64,000 nt of DNA from Lichina pygmaea. Its lineage: Eukaryota; Ascomycota; Lichinomycetes; Lichinales; Lichinaceae. This document shows positions 54,059 to 64,000 of the stretch, piece by piece (position 1 is the stretch's first letter; each line of letters starts with the position of its first letter). Below the pieces are notes generated by a model. The model did no database searches. It saw only the letters and a program-made list of their open reading frames with translations, and was not told where the DNA came from. Where the stretch lies: contig OY730171.1 of assembly GCA_963422465.1 (NCBI GenBank), positions 4,174,202 through 4,238,201 on the forward strand, in the 5' to 3' direction. The position numbers and the translations under genes were made by a program.

Positions 54059-55164
54059 CTGAAACTGGAGAACACTAGATCTGGACCAAGTCAAGAAAGA
54101 AGCTAAGAATCTTCCCCCTATTCCACCACTACTTAACAGAGAGGAAGTGGACAACTATCTGGAGAACCTGGACAAAGCTCTTCAAGAACTGGCTGACAAG
54201 ACAACAAGACCTCTGAGAGACTCAAAGTACACTGTTCCCTGGTGGAACCAAGAGATTAAAGAGAAAATTAAAGAGGAAAGAAAACTAAGAAGAAAAGTCT
54301 TCCAAAACCAAGAACCAGTCTACAAACTTGAAAAGGTAATAAAGGAAAAGAAACACCTGATCAAGAATGCTAAAAGAAAGATATTCAGAGAACAACTCCA
54401 GAACTTGGCTGAAACACAAAAGCACTGGAAAATAGCCAAGTGGGGGAAAGAAAAAGCTGGCAAACCACCAGAACTTCCAATTGTTCCAGAGCTCACAAAG
54501 CAAGATGGAGAAACTGCCAGAACTTTCACAGAAAAGGTAGAAGTATTCAAAACCCAGTTCTTCCCTCTACCTCTCCAGCCAGTACCAGAATCCCAGGACC
54601 AGCCAGCCAACCACCAACAACACCAGCTATCTCAGGAAATCTCCAAAGAAGATATACACAATATTTTGAAAAAGAAAAAACCTTTTACAGCTCCTGGGAA
54701 AGACACTCTACCCAACGGATTTCTAAAGGTATTAGGAGACTCTTTCAATGAAAAGATAGCCAAAGTTCTGGAAGCCTGCTGGAAGCTAGAATATTTCCCT
54801 GACAGATACAAAGCAGCCAGAACAATATGCTTGAGAAAGCCTAGCAAAGGATCCTATTGCTATGCCAAAGCTTGGAGGCCAATAGCACTTCTCAACACAA
54901 TTGGGAAGCTGATGGAAGCTCTGGCAGCCACAAAGCTAAGTGAACTGGCTGAGAAAGAAAACCTGCTACCAGAAATCCAGATGGGCTTCAGAAAAGGAAG
55001 ATCAACTGAGTCTGCACTATTTCTACTCACTTCCCAAGTTGAAAAAGTCTGGAAGGAAGGAATGGTAGCCAGTCTTCTTTCTCTGGATATCTCAGGAGCT
55101 TATGATAGAGTTCTGCCAGAAATTCTCAAGAAAATCCTGGAGAGAAAAGGAATCCCCAGCTGGT
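54059..55164 (+). mobile_element. LINE copy L, 5' part (rest at 61750-63345)
   Basis: Second-subfamily LINE on the plus strand, truncated in the endonuclease (NWRTLDLDQVKKEAKNL) and head-to-head with J. It is open through FTAPGKDTLPNGFL, MGFRKGRST and SLDISGAYDRV, up to RKGIPSW, where the LTR retrotransposon enters. CTGGT at 55160-55164 is the left copy of that element's target duplication. Confidence 0.92.
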
Positions 55165-55786
55165 TGTTGCAGTCCGTACCGTGCCGTCCTAACCGAGTAT
55201 AGGATTAAGGGCGAGATGTGGAAGGCGGGTTGGTTCTCACAGGAGAGGAGTGTCAAGGAGCGTGAAGGGGTTTGGTGGAACGTGGTGGTGGTGACACCTG
55301 ATCAGTGGCTTTGTACAAAAGGATTGTATTGAAGTAGATCTAGTTGTCTGGATCACAACATGAGTTGAAGACAATCGTTCCATAAGGGAACTATCGCCAG
55401 ACTATATAGTGCTCAGTCCGTGAGCTCAGTGAGCTCTGCTCACTTTGCTCACTCGGTGAGATCAGTGAGCTCTGCTCACTTTGCTTACTGTTTATGCATG
55501 CTGCAGTGAGCTGGGTGAGCTCTGCTCACTTTGCTCACTTGTTCATGCATGCTGCAGTGAGCTGGGTGAGCTCTGCTCACTTTGCTCACTGTTCATGCAT
55601 GCTGTGGCGAGCTGGGCGAGCTCTGCTCACTTTGCTCACGCATATGCATGCTGCGGCGAGCAACCCCTGGTCAGTCTCGCCGGTCACGTGACTGCTTCCC
55701 GTGTTATGCGGCCTGGTACTTCCGTCCAGTATCCTGTCTGCTGCTTTCTGTGAGTATAAAGACTGTGTTCCTCCTGGGTCGTAACA
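55165..55786 (-). repeat. LTR (3' LTR of the chromovirus), left copy
   Basis: 622 bp, TGTTGCAG to CGTAACA on the plus strand. It contains ACTATATAGT (possible TATA region) and five tandem units of about 50 bp, each with GAGCTCTGCTCACTTTGCTC. Confidence 0.95.
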
Positions 55787-55829
55787 CTATCCTCCTCTCC
55801 ATCTTTCATCATCTTGATGAAACTTGGTC

Positions 55830-56144
55830 ATGTCTCCAAAGTCACGTGCGACTGTTAGCCGAACTCAGCTTGCTGCTCAAATCCGTGATCAGGGTTTTGT
55901 TTTGCGTACGCCCTGCGACTTTTGTGTTCTCCGTGGTCGTCTGTGCTTCCAGATGCCAGGGGAAGATGATAAGTTGAAGTGTGCTGCGTGCACTCAGCGT
56001 GGGAGGTCTTGTGTCTCTGTGTCCTGGGAATCTCTGAACATATCCCGGGACAACCTTCGTGAGGATGTGGCTGCTGAAGAGGCAACACGTGACGCACTCT
56101 TCGAACAACTTGCCGCGGTGCAAGTTCGTCTGTCTCGGAAGTGA
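55830..56144 (+). other. Antisense accessory ORF inside the chromovirus
   Basis: 104-codon open frame on the strand opposite to gag-pol, between the chromodomain and the left LTR. It begins MSPKSRATVSRTQLAAQ and has paired cysteine motifs, CDFC with a later Cys and CAAC with a later Cys, spaced like a small zinc-binding module. A Glu/Ala/Leu-rich helix (ATRDALFEQLAAVQVRLS) that could form a coiled coil follows. Similar small Cys-rich proteins with MSPKSRATVSR-like starts are, as far as I recall, common in fungal genomes near such elements. Function unknown. Part of a fossil element. Confidence 0.6.
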
Positions 56145-59100
56145 AAGGTGTTGGAAGGCGCCGAGGTCTGTGCAAGGCAGAAGCTTCAGTGTCTGGTGAA
56201 AGAGATGGAGTCGGATGGCAAGGATTTGACTTGATCAGTCATTGACGTGTCCCTCCTGCAGGCCAAGCTGTTCAGTCCTGCTCCTGCCGAAACTGTCGCA
56301 GAAGAAGCTGGCAGTTCGCGAGGTTCTTGAGTGGTTCCCAGGTATTCTCCGAGTCTGGGTATCCTTTCCACTTGACAAGGTATTGCTGACTTTTCCTAGC
56401 CAGGATCTGTTTGACTTCGAACTCTTGTTCTTCTTCGGGTTGATAATGAAATGTTTCCTGCAAGGGTGTGCTCTGGTCGGCTGGTTCAATCATCAATATA
56501 TGAAAGTTTGGATGGACTCTGGCATCCCTTGGTAGTCGTATCTTGACATTGACTGGTCCTGTTTTCTCTTCGACCAAAAATGGTCTGACTTTGATATTGT
56601 CAAGTTTCTTTGTCTTTGGCTTTTTTGTTTTCCAATTTTTTGTGAGGAGGTAGACTTTATCCTCCTTCTTTAGCTGAGGTGCCATTTTCGATTTTTTGTC
56701 CATTTGACGCTGCATTTTTTCCGAGGTCTCTTGAAGGTAGTGCCTCATCATTGTGTGTGTTTGTCGTAGGAGCTTGTCATGTTGGAGTGCTTTGTCCACG
56801 TTTGGTGAAGCTCTGCTTGGTATTCCGATGTTCGCATATCATCCAAAATTGGCAAAGAATGGTGATTCCTTTGTTGAGTCTGATCTGTGCTGGTTGATTG
56901 CCAGCTGTGCCACCGGTAATAACTGTACCCAATTGCTGTGGGTCTGGTTGATGTAATACCGCAAATAAGTCTCCAGGACTTGGTTTGCTCACTCCGTCTG
57001 GCTGTCAGTTCGTGGGTGATAGGCCGTAGACATTTTGGGTTTTGTTCCCATGGCTGCACTGATTGTCTTCCAGTAGTTGGACGTGAAGAGTTTGTCTCTG
57101 TCTGTAATAATCATGATTGGAACTCCGTGGTCTCTGACCAATCTGTCCAGTAAGAGGTGTCCTAACTGTTCTGCCGTGTGGGTCTCCTTGAATAGTACCG
57201 CTATCAGATATTTCGTGAATCTGTCCACTATCACCATAATCAAGTCGTAGGTGATTCCTGTGACTGGGTCTTTGGACTTGGGCAGCTTCGTGATGAAGTC
57301 CATTGACATATCTTCCCACGGGCCTCTTGGTATTGTGTTCAGGTGTCCTTCTCCATATGGCTTGTGTCTTCCGTGTTTGTTTTTCTGGCACAGTAGACAT
57401 TTGCTGATGTAGCTTGTGACATGTTGTCAGAGGTTGATGACATTGTTCCCTGCCCATTGGATAAGGTCTGTGGTTTTGGTGATTCCTGGGTGACCATGTG
57501 CTGGGTTGTCATGGTAGTTCCTTATTAATTCTTCAGTGTCTTCTGCTGTGAGCTTGTTGATCTGTGGTCGAGGTACCAGGTTTCCTCGCTGGTCCTGCTG
57601 TAAGATCGTTCCTTGGCGTTCATCATCTTCCATGTGGTCTTTTCGTCAGCTTAGTGCGTCTGCTCTCCTGTTGTCTTGTCTGGGGGTGTACAAGATCTTG
57701 AACTTGTGTTGCCCTAGAAGTTCAGCCCATCTGACTTGTTGTCTGTTCAGCTTCTTGGTTGTCGTGAACGTTGTCAGATTCTTGTGGTCTGTGAGAATGG
57801 TGAGTTCAGAACTGCTTTCCACGTACACTCTCCAGTGTTCGAGTGTGTTGACAACTGCCAGTAGCTCTTTGTCGTGGATATCATAGTTCTGTTCCACTTG
57901 TGTCATTTTTCGTGAGTAGTAGGCAACTGGGTGCCACTTGTCGTCTGCCTGTTGGCATAAACATGCTCCCACTGCCTGATCTGAAGTGTCCGTCTCGATT
58001 CATGTCGGTTGGCCTGTCTTGAAGTTGAGGAGAACTGGTTCCTTGGCGCAAGTGTCCTTGAGCTGTTGGAATGCTTTTTGTTGTCTCTCCGTCCACCAGT
58101 ACTCCACGTCCTTCTTCGTGAGTTCTGTCAGTGGTGTTGCCATCTGTGAGTAGTTCTTAATGAACTGTCGGTTGAAGTTGGCAAATCCTAGAAAGGCTTG
58201 TACTTCCTTGACTGATGTCGGTGTTGGCTATTGCTGAATCACTTTGATTTTCTCAGGGTCAATCTTGATCCCTTCGATCCCTATGATGTATCCGAGGAAT
58301 TCAACTTCCAGTTTGTTGAACTCGCATTTCTTTGGGTTGAGCTTGAGCCCTGCCTTTTGTAGGTATCGTAGAACATCCTTCACATATTTGGTATGTTCCT
58401 GTTGCGTGTTCAAGTAGACAAGAATGTTGTCCAAGTAGGCGATAGCTGTTTGGTCCAGGTGTGCTCTAATGATGTTGTTGATCAATGCTTGACATGTTGC
58501 TGGTGTGTTCGTGAGTCCGAATAGCATAACCAGATACTCATAGTGTCCATATCAGGTTCTGAAGGCTGTCTTCCATTCTTCTCCCTGTTTCATGCATATC
58601 AGGTTGTATGCTCCTTTCAAGTCCAGCTTGGTAAAGATTGTAGCTTGGCTGATTCTGTCTCGCAATTTGTTCGCATTTGGCAACGGATATCAGTTTTTGA
58701 TGGTAATGTTGTTGAGTTTCCTGTAATCCACACAAAGTTGAAGACTTCCATCTTTCTTTGGTGCAAATAGTATCGGGTATCCTGCTGGCAATTGAGATTC
58801 TCGAATGAAACCCTTTTTCAGGTTTTCCTCCAGGTACTCGCGAAGTACTTGGAGCTCTTTCTCTGATAACTGGTAAATTGGTCCAAATCCTGGCTCTGTC
58901 CCTGGTTGCAACTTGATCTCATGATCCCAAGGTTGGTGCTTAGGCAATGCTGCTGTTGTTGTCTCTTCCTGAAAGAGGTTATCATACCCAGGTCAGTACT
59001 CTTCAGAGATCTCCAGAGGGTTAACAACTTCCTCTCTCTTCATCTCTGACTGTTTGGCCACCTGGTTCCAGGGTGTGCCTGTCAAGGCGGACCTCTTCTC

Positions 59101-61127
59101 TTGAGAGTTGTCCTTTCTGTCAGTGAGGTTCCACTGAGGACTCCTTCCCTCATCTGTCCACGCCTTCTGTGGCTGGTAACAGGTCCGAGCTGTGTTGTTA
59201 GTGCAGTTCCTAAACGTGAGTACTCCTGTCCTCCAGTTAACAACTGGGTTGTGCTTCTTTAGCCAAGGCATCCCCAAATAGATATCCTGAGTGGCCAACT
59301 TGACGATATCAAGGTGGATCCTTTCAGCATGGTGTCCGGTAACCATTTCCATTGGCTGTGTCTCATGGCAGACTAGCTCTGTCTGTCCATTTACCATCGC
59401 GAGCTGATAGGGCTGCCACTTGTGTCTCCTTCCAGTGCCGAGGGTGTCGTAAAGTTGTCTTGAAATGTAGTTTCCACTGGCTCCAGAGTCAACAAGTGCG
59501 TATGTCCGTACTGGTGTGTTGGCGTGTAGTGACACAGGCAATCGCAGGTGCTTTGCGTTGCTAGGGGTCATGTTGTTGAGCTCCCGATGTCACCCCTTGA
59601 CAAGGGAGTTCAGTCTTTTCCTGATTGAAGTGTTTTTCCACTGACTGGGCAATGGATCCAGCCATTCCCATCAGTTCTGAGGAATCTGTTCGTGAATTTG
59701 TCTTGCTGATGCTGGTCACATCCGGGTTTGAGGCAGTACTGCCAATTGTTGATGTAGCAGTTGCAGTTGTTGCCTTGCTGTAGGAACATGAGGTGTTCGT
59801 GCCAATCATGTGTGTGCCTGGGGAATGCGGTGTGTTGGCGTTTGTCCCAAAGGTGGATCTCACACACATCCTTCTCGCAATTGACCCAATGTTTGTGGCA
59901 GGTGGCGCGGTAGGGTGAATGTCCTCCGTACCTTCGTAGTTGTTTGTGGTAGGTGCAGTAGTGCTTTGTGCAAAACCTCCACTGTAGTTCGCCGTGCCGT
60001 AGGTTTCGTGGGTCCATGCTGTAAGCATAGCTTCCTTGTGGTATTTCTTCTTTGATAGACACAGGTTTGTCTCGGTCCCCATCAGAGGTGGTTAAGGGCT
60101 CCTGTCCCTTGTCCTGACCTGTCTGTTCTGGTAGGTCCTTGCCTCCTGATGTTGCCAGTTGGTGGGCTGCTTCCAATGTCTGATCGTAGTTGTCCTATTG
60201 TTCAAGGGATAGCTGAGCCTCTCCTGGTGGGTCCTCCAGCTTGATGACATTCCAGTCTCTGTCGAGCGTATTAAGTTGCTGTCAGTGCACCTTGTTCTTT
60301 GAACAACAGTCTTTCGCCATGTGGCCTAGCTTGCCACAGGCATAGCACTTCAGTGCTTTCCCCTTTTTGTTGTTCCTTCCCTTCATGAACCTTCCCTTGT
60401 GGTGGACTGCATCCAGTTCCATGGGTGCATAGCCATATGGGTCATGTGGCGGTGCCTTGTTAGGTGGCTTGTAGTGGTTGCTCACATGCTATGCGGGGTG
60501 GCTGTGTCCTCTGTCGTGGTGTTTCTCCATCGCTCGCTTGAATAGTTTGTCATCGATGTCGATTGCTTGTACGATGAGCTTGTCCAGTGTGTCAACCGCT
60601 CGTCCGTCGAAGTTGATTTCATCCTTCATGTTTTCCTTGAGTCCATGTTGGTACATGACTATCAGGGCGTTGTCGTCCCAATCAGTCAGTACTGAGTATT
60701 GTTTGAACTGTGTGGTGTACTCTGCGGCTGAGTGTTGTTGTTTGATGTGCTGGATCATTCGTATAGCCACTTTGTCTTTGTTAGATGGTCCAAGGATCTT
60801 TTTGATCTTGTCCTTGAATCACGTCCATTTTGTCATCCATTCTGTCATGCTGTTGTGGTCTCCGTTTCCTGAGAGATGTTTGTTGATGTAGGGCTTGATC
60901 CATCGATAAGCATTGCCTCTCATGTAAGTGGTTGCAAAGAGGGGCCACTTTTCCTTAGGCAGCTTCGTCTCTGGTTGGAATTGAAAGTAGACTTGGAGTT
61001 GCATGAGCCAGTCGTCAACCTTGTTTCTTTCGCTGTAGAACAGGTCTGGCTTGGCGACGCTAATCTTTCCATCTGGGAAGTTGGGGTTGGTTGCTCCTGA
61101 GGTACTCATCCTTGAGGGTCTTCAAAG

Positions 61128-61749
61128 TGTTGCAGTCTGTACCGTGCTGTCCTAACTGAGTATAGGATTAAGGGCGAGATGCGGAAGGCGGGTTGGTTCT
61201 CGCAGGAGAGGAGTGTCAAGGAGTGTGAAGGGGTTTGGTGGAACGTGGTGGTGGTGACACCTGATCAGTGGCTTTGTACAAAAGGATTGTATTGAAGTAG
61301 ATCTAGTTGTCTGGATCACAACATGAGTTGAAGACGATCATTCCATAAGGGAACTATCGCCAGACTATATAGTGCTCAGTCCGTGAGCTCAGTGAGCTCT
61401 GCTCACTTTGCTCACTCGGTGAGATCAGTGAGCTCTGCTCACTTTGCTCACTGTTTATGCATGCTGCAGCGAGCTGGGTGAGCTCTGCTCACTTTGCTCA
61501 CTTGTTCATGCATGCTGCAGTGAGCTGGGCGAGCTCTGCTCACTTTGCTCACTGTTCATGCATGCTGCGGTGAGCTGGGCGAGCTCTGCTCACTTTGCTC
61601 ACGCATATGCATGCTGCGGCAAGCAACCCCTGGTCAGTCTTGCCGGTCACGTGACTGCTTCCCGTGTTATGCGGCCTGGTACTTCTGTCCAGTATCCTGT
61701 CTGCTGCTTTCTGTGAGTATAAAGACTGTGTTCCTCCTGGGTCGTAACA
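61128..61749 (-). repeat. LTR (5' LTR of the chromovirus), right copy
   Basis: 622 bp, same ends and the same tandem units as the left LTR. About 16 single-base transitions separate the two copies, and there are no length differences. Confidence 0.95.
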
Positions 61750-63345
61750 CTGGTTTGTTAACTGGATCTTTTCTTTCACTACCCAAAGAAAAACCTCTCT
61801 TGTTTTTGATGATTCAGAGTCTTCTTTGTTTCCAGTACACTGTGGAGTCCCTCAAGGTTCACCTCTCTCCTATTTTATTTCTTTTCTATATTTCAGATCT
61901 TCATAATATTGTTCATACACCAGAGAAAGGAGTATCAGCTCTGGGCTTTGCAGATGACACAAACCTTCTGGCATTTTCCCCTTCTCTTAAAAGCAATCTC
62001 CTGAAGCTAAAGTCTACTCACTCCAAGTGTTTAGACTGGGCAAGAAAACATGGAATGAAGTTTGCACCTGAAAAGTATGAACTTCTCCATTTTTCTAGAA
62101 GAAGAACAGATAATCTTCAGCTCAGTCTAAGACTTGGAGAAGTGGTACTACAGCCTAAGGAAGAAGTGCGTATTCTGGGACTACACTATGATTCCAAGCT
62201 TCTCTGGAAAAAACACCAGAAAATCATGTTACAGAAAGCTTCCAAGTTTTTCTCAGCACTTTCCAGAACTACTTTTTCTACATGGGGTCTACCTGTTCTC
62301 TCTGCTAGACTTGTCTACACTGCAATACTGAGATCACTTCTCAGCTATGCAGTAGGAGTCTGGTTCAATCCCCACAAAAAACCTTCTAATATTTCTTCTC
62401 TAAATCTTTTCCAGACTAAGTGTCTAAAAACTATAGGAGGTGTCTTCAAAGCTACTCCTACATTTCTTATTGAAGGAGAACTATTCCTACCACCTCTTGA
62501 TCTTTATTTCAAATTCAGAACAGCAACTTTCCTACAATCCTTCTATTTTTCTAATACTTCTTCTAATCCTCTCTCCTCACTTCTCTATAAGCTCTTTTCC
62601 CAGATCACTGTTTTTGTTTCTACTCTGAGAACACCTCCAAAGTCTCTGTCTACTGTCACACCTAACTGGAAAGCAAGATGGCTAGAAGAACTAATCACTA
62701 ACCAAGATTACTCTAAGAAACAATTTCAAGAAGTGTTTCAGAAAGAGTGGGAAGCCAGATGGCAGGCAAACAGACAGAAGTGTTCTCCAGTCTGGGAGCT
62801 ATTTTGCAGACTACCCCAAAGGAAAAATCTCAAAGTTTTCAAAGACTTGAGAAAAGCTGAAGCTAGTCTTTACTTGCAGATTCTATCAGCAAGGATAGGA
62901 CTAGCCAGCTTTCTTTTCAGAGCAAATGTTCCAGACTTCCAATCCCCTCTATGTTCCTGTGGTTTTGGAGAAGAGACTGCTCAACATATCACTTTCTCTT
63001 GTAACAAGTTTCTTACTCAAAGACAGCAAGCCACTTTTCTTTCCTACAATTTCTCTACTTTACTTCAAAAGCCTAAAGTGCTTAAAGAATATCTTCTCTG
63101 GTTTATGTCTTTGAAAAGACTAGACCAGTTTAACTTAGCACACCAACTCTTACCAGAAAACCTATCATCTCTGTGATTTTATTTTCTCCAGACACTGCAT
63201 ATTCTTCCAGATAATTCTCTAGTCTCACCCAAGTCTCAGTTTTTATTCCTTCAAAGGTTTTCTGGGAAAAAAGCATGTATCTAGAAGTTCTGCATGGCTC
63301 ACCAGCCAAATCAGAGTAAGAATAAAATAAAAAATAAATAAATAA
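61750..63345 (+). mobile_element. LINE copy L, 3' part
   Basis: Resumes after the LTR element with the duplicated CTGGT, giving SW-FVNWIFSF across the site. It carries VFDDSES and GVPQGSPLS, then one frameshift at about 61862. After this the frame is open to 63176, with GFADDTNLL, the region after RT and the knuckle CSCGFGEETAQH. A 3' UTR with GAAGTTCTGCATGGCT and an AATAAAATAAAAAATAAATAAATAAA tail ends at about 63345. Before the LTR insertion L would have had only this one visible defect in its remaining ORF2. Confidence 0.92.
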
Positions 63346-64000
63346 AAAATAGAAGAACTCAAGAAGCTTGAGTGCAGGAAGAAGGTGCTTGACAAGTAGT
63401 CAAACCTTATAGCAAGGTAGGTTGAACTACACGTGCTTAGTCACCAGGTCATGACTGAAGCTATAGGGCTGGAAGACAGTAGATATGTAGGACTGGCTGT
63501 AAATAAGCTGGCCCATAGTGATGTAGTTGTGGGACTGTCCCAGGCAGGGATGTCAACTACCCAGATGTACAGAGAGGATTTCAAACTTAGGGGTATCACA
63601 AAGTACTCTGGGAGAAGTGTGCAAGAACTGCAGAAATACCTACATTAATGCAAGCTGGGTTTTGAGATCTCAGAGGTCATAGACAATAAGAAGATAGTTC
63701 TCAAAGTAATGCAGTATCTTGATAGAGCTATTGAGAGCATGATGCAGATCTGTTACAAGAAAGGTGAAATAGAGATAATAACTTAGGACCAGTACAAAAG
63801 TCTTTTCAAAGATCAATTTAAGCATCCAACAAACAGAGAGCTCACAGCACTGTGAAAGTACAACACCAACTATCAATAACCTGGGCAGTCAGTGCAAGAC
63901 TTTGTCAACTATCTGGACAGGCTCAGCAAAGACCTGGGGCTGAAGTCAGATATAGAACATGCTAAGGAACTCCTGATCAAACTACTGCCAGACCTCCAAC
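63346..64000 (+). mobile_element. gag-like LTR-retroelement remnant (fossil)
   Basis: Past the tail of LINE L. Near the window's right edge a reading such as QDFVNYLDRLSKDLGL with ELLIKLLPDLQ resembles a retrotransposon gag capsid region, where a family-typical pattern links a flexible spacer to a Leu-rich helix. It is broken in several places and runs off the window. It differs from the chromovirus gag at 61 kb. Family uncertain. Confidence 0.45.

Larger units (their letters stand above)
55165..61749 (-). mobile_element. Ty3/Gypsy chromovirus, complete outline, broken (fossil)
   Basis: 6585-bp LTR retrotransposon read on the minus strand, inserted in LINE L with a 5-bp duplication CTGGT (55160-55164, 61750-61754). 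Two 622-bp LTRs begin TG and end CA. Parts in order: gag with a CCHC knuckle (about 61.1-60.3 kb), protease with DSGAS (about 59.5 kb), reverse transcriptase (about 59.0-58.2 kb), RNase H (about 58.0-57.6 kb), integrase (about 57.6-56.8 kb), and a C-terminal chromodomain (YLVKWKGY, WEP; about 56.4 kb) that marks a chromovirus. A purine-rich tract lies next to the left LTR. It is broken, with roughly ten interruptions of the coding region. The LTRs differ at about 16 of 622 sites, all transitions. This suggests an age near a million years at about 1e-8 changes per site per year, less if RIP contributed. Confidence 0.93.

Noticed and set aside
55420-55650. Regular repeats resembling a CRISPR array
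   Set aside because: Fungal LTR context, no unique spacers of constant length and present identically in both LTRs; these are LTR-internal tandem units.

Overview
The window comes from a filamentous ascomycete (Pezizomycotina; the class cannot be fixed by eye). Evidence: short spliceosomal introns of about 50-260 nt with GTNNGN donors and CTAAC/CTGAC branch points, and a set of ordinary fungal housekeeping genes: eRF1, ribosomal protein uL23/Rpl25, Tim8, Pet127, and a Sur1/Csg1-type inositolphosphoceramide mannosyltransferase. A large LRR/PH protein completes the set. The genes sit as two islands (about 3.0-6.7 kb and 33.4-48.1 kb) between blocks made almost wholly of retrotransposons.

Layout. 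1-2.5 kb: two decayed non-LTR (LINE) fragments of old families. 3.0-5.6 kb: eRF1 (minus) and rpl25 (plus), divergent, sharing a 277-bp spacer. 6.74-33.43 kb: a 26.7-kb nest of one LINE family (copies A to I below), with a tRNA-like SINE module and two copies of an unrecognised 1.12-kb repeat, 'U'. 33.4-48.1 kb: tim8, the LRR/PH gene, PET127 and SUR1, all on the minus strand and rebuilt here with introns. 48.1-64 kb: an old LINE ORF1 remnant, an LTR remnant, two LINEs of a second subfamily (J, L), a small 5'-truncated copy (K) inside J, a 6.6-kb Ty3/Gypsy chromovirus inside L, and a gag-like scrap at the right edge.

The LINEs have a gag-like ORF1 with three zinc knuckles and an ORF2 with AP endonuclease, reverse transcriptase and a C-terminal CCHC knuckle, but no visible RNase H. 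Copy C has an intact 1080-aa ORF2. ORF1 and ORF2 overlap as ATGA in one subfamily and TAATG in the other, which suggests translation by termination and re-initiation.

The most interesting signal is chimera formation by this LINE. In one locus the U repeat is fused to a 5'-truncated LINE 3' half, and the whole 2.7-kb composite is framed by a perfect 12-bp target-site duplication and ends in the LINE A-rich tail. It was therefore inserted as one retrotransposed unit. A second U copy is fused to a LINE at a different ORF2 position and is preceded by a LINE 5' third, as a tripartite chimera would be. A tRNA-like SINE module is fused to the exact 5' end of full-length copy C, and that composite is flanked by a 1.94-kb direct duplication. 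Together these point to a template-jumping LINE that spreads other RNAs.
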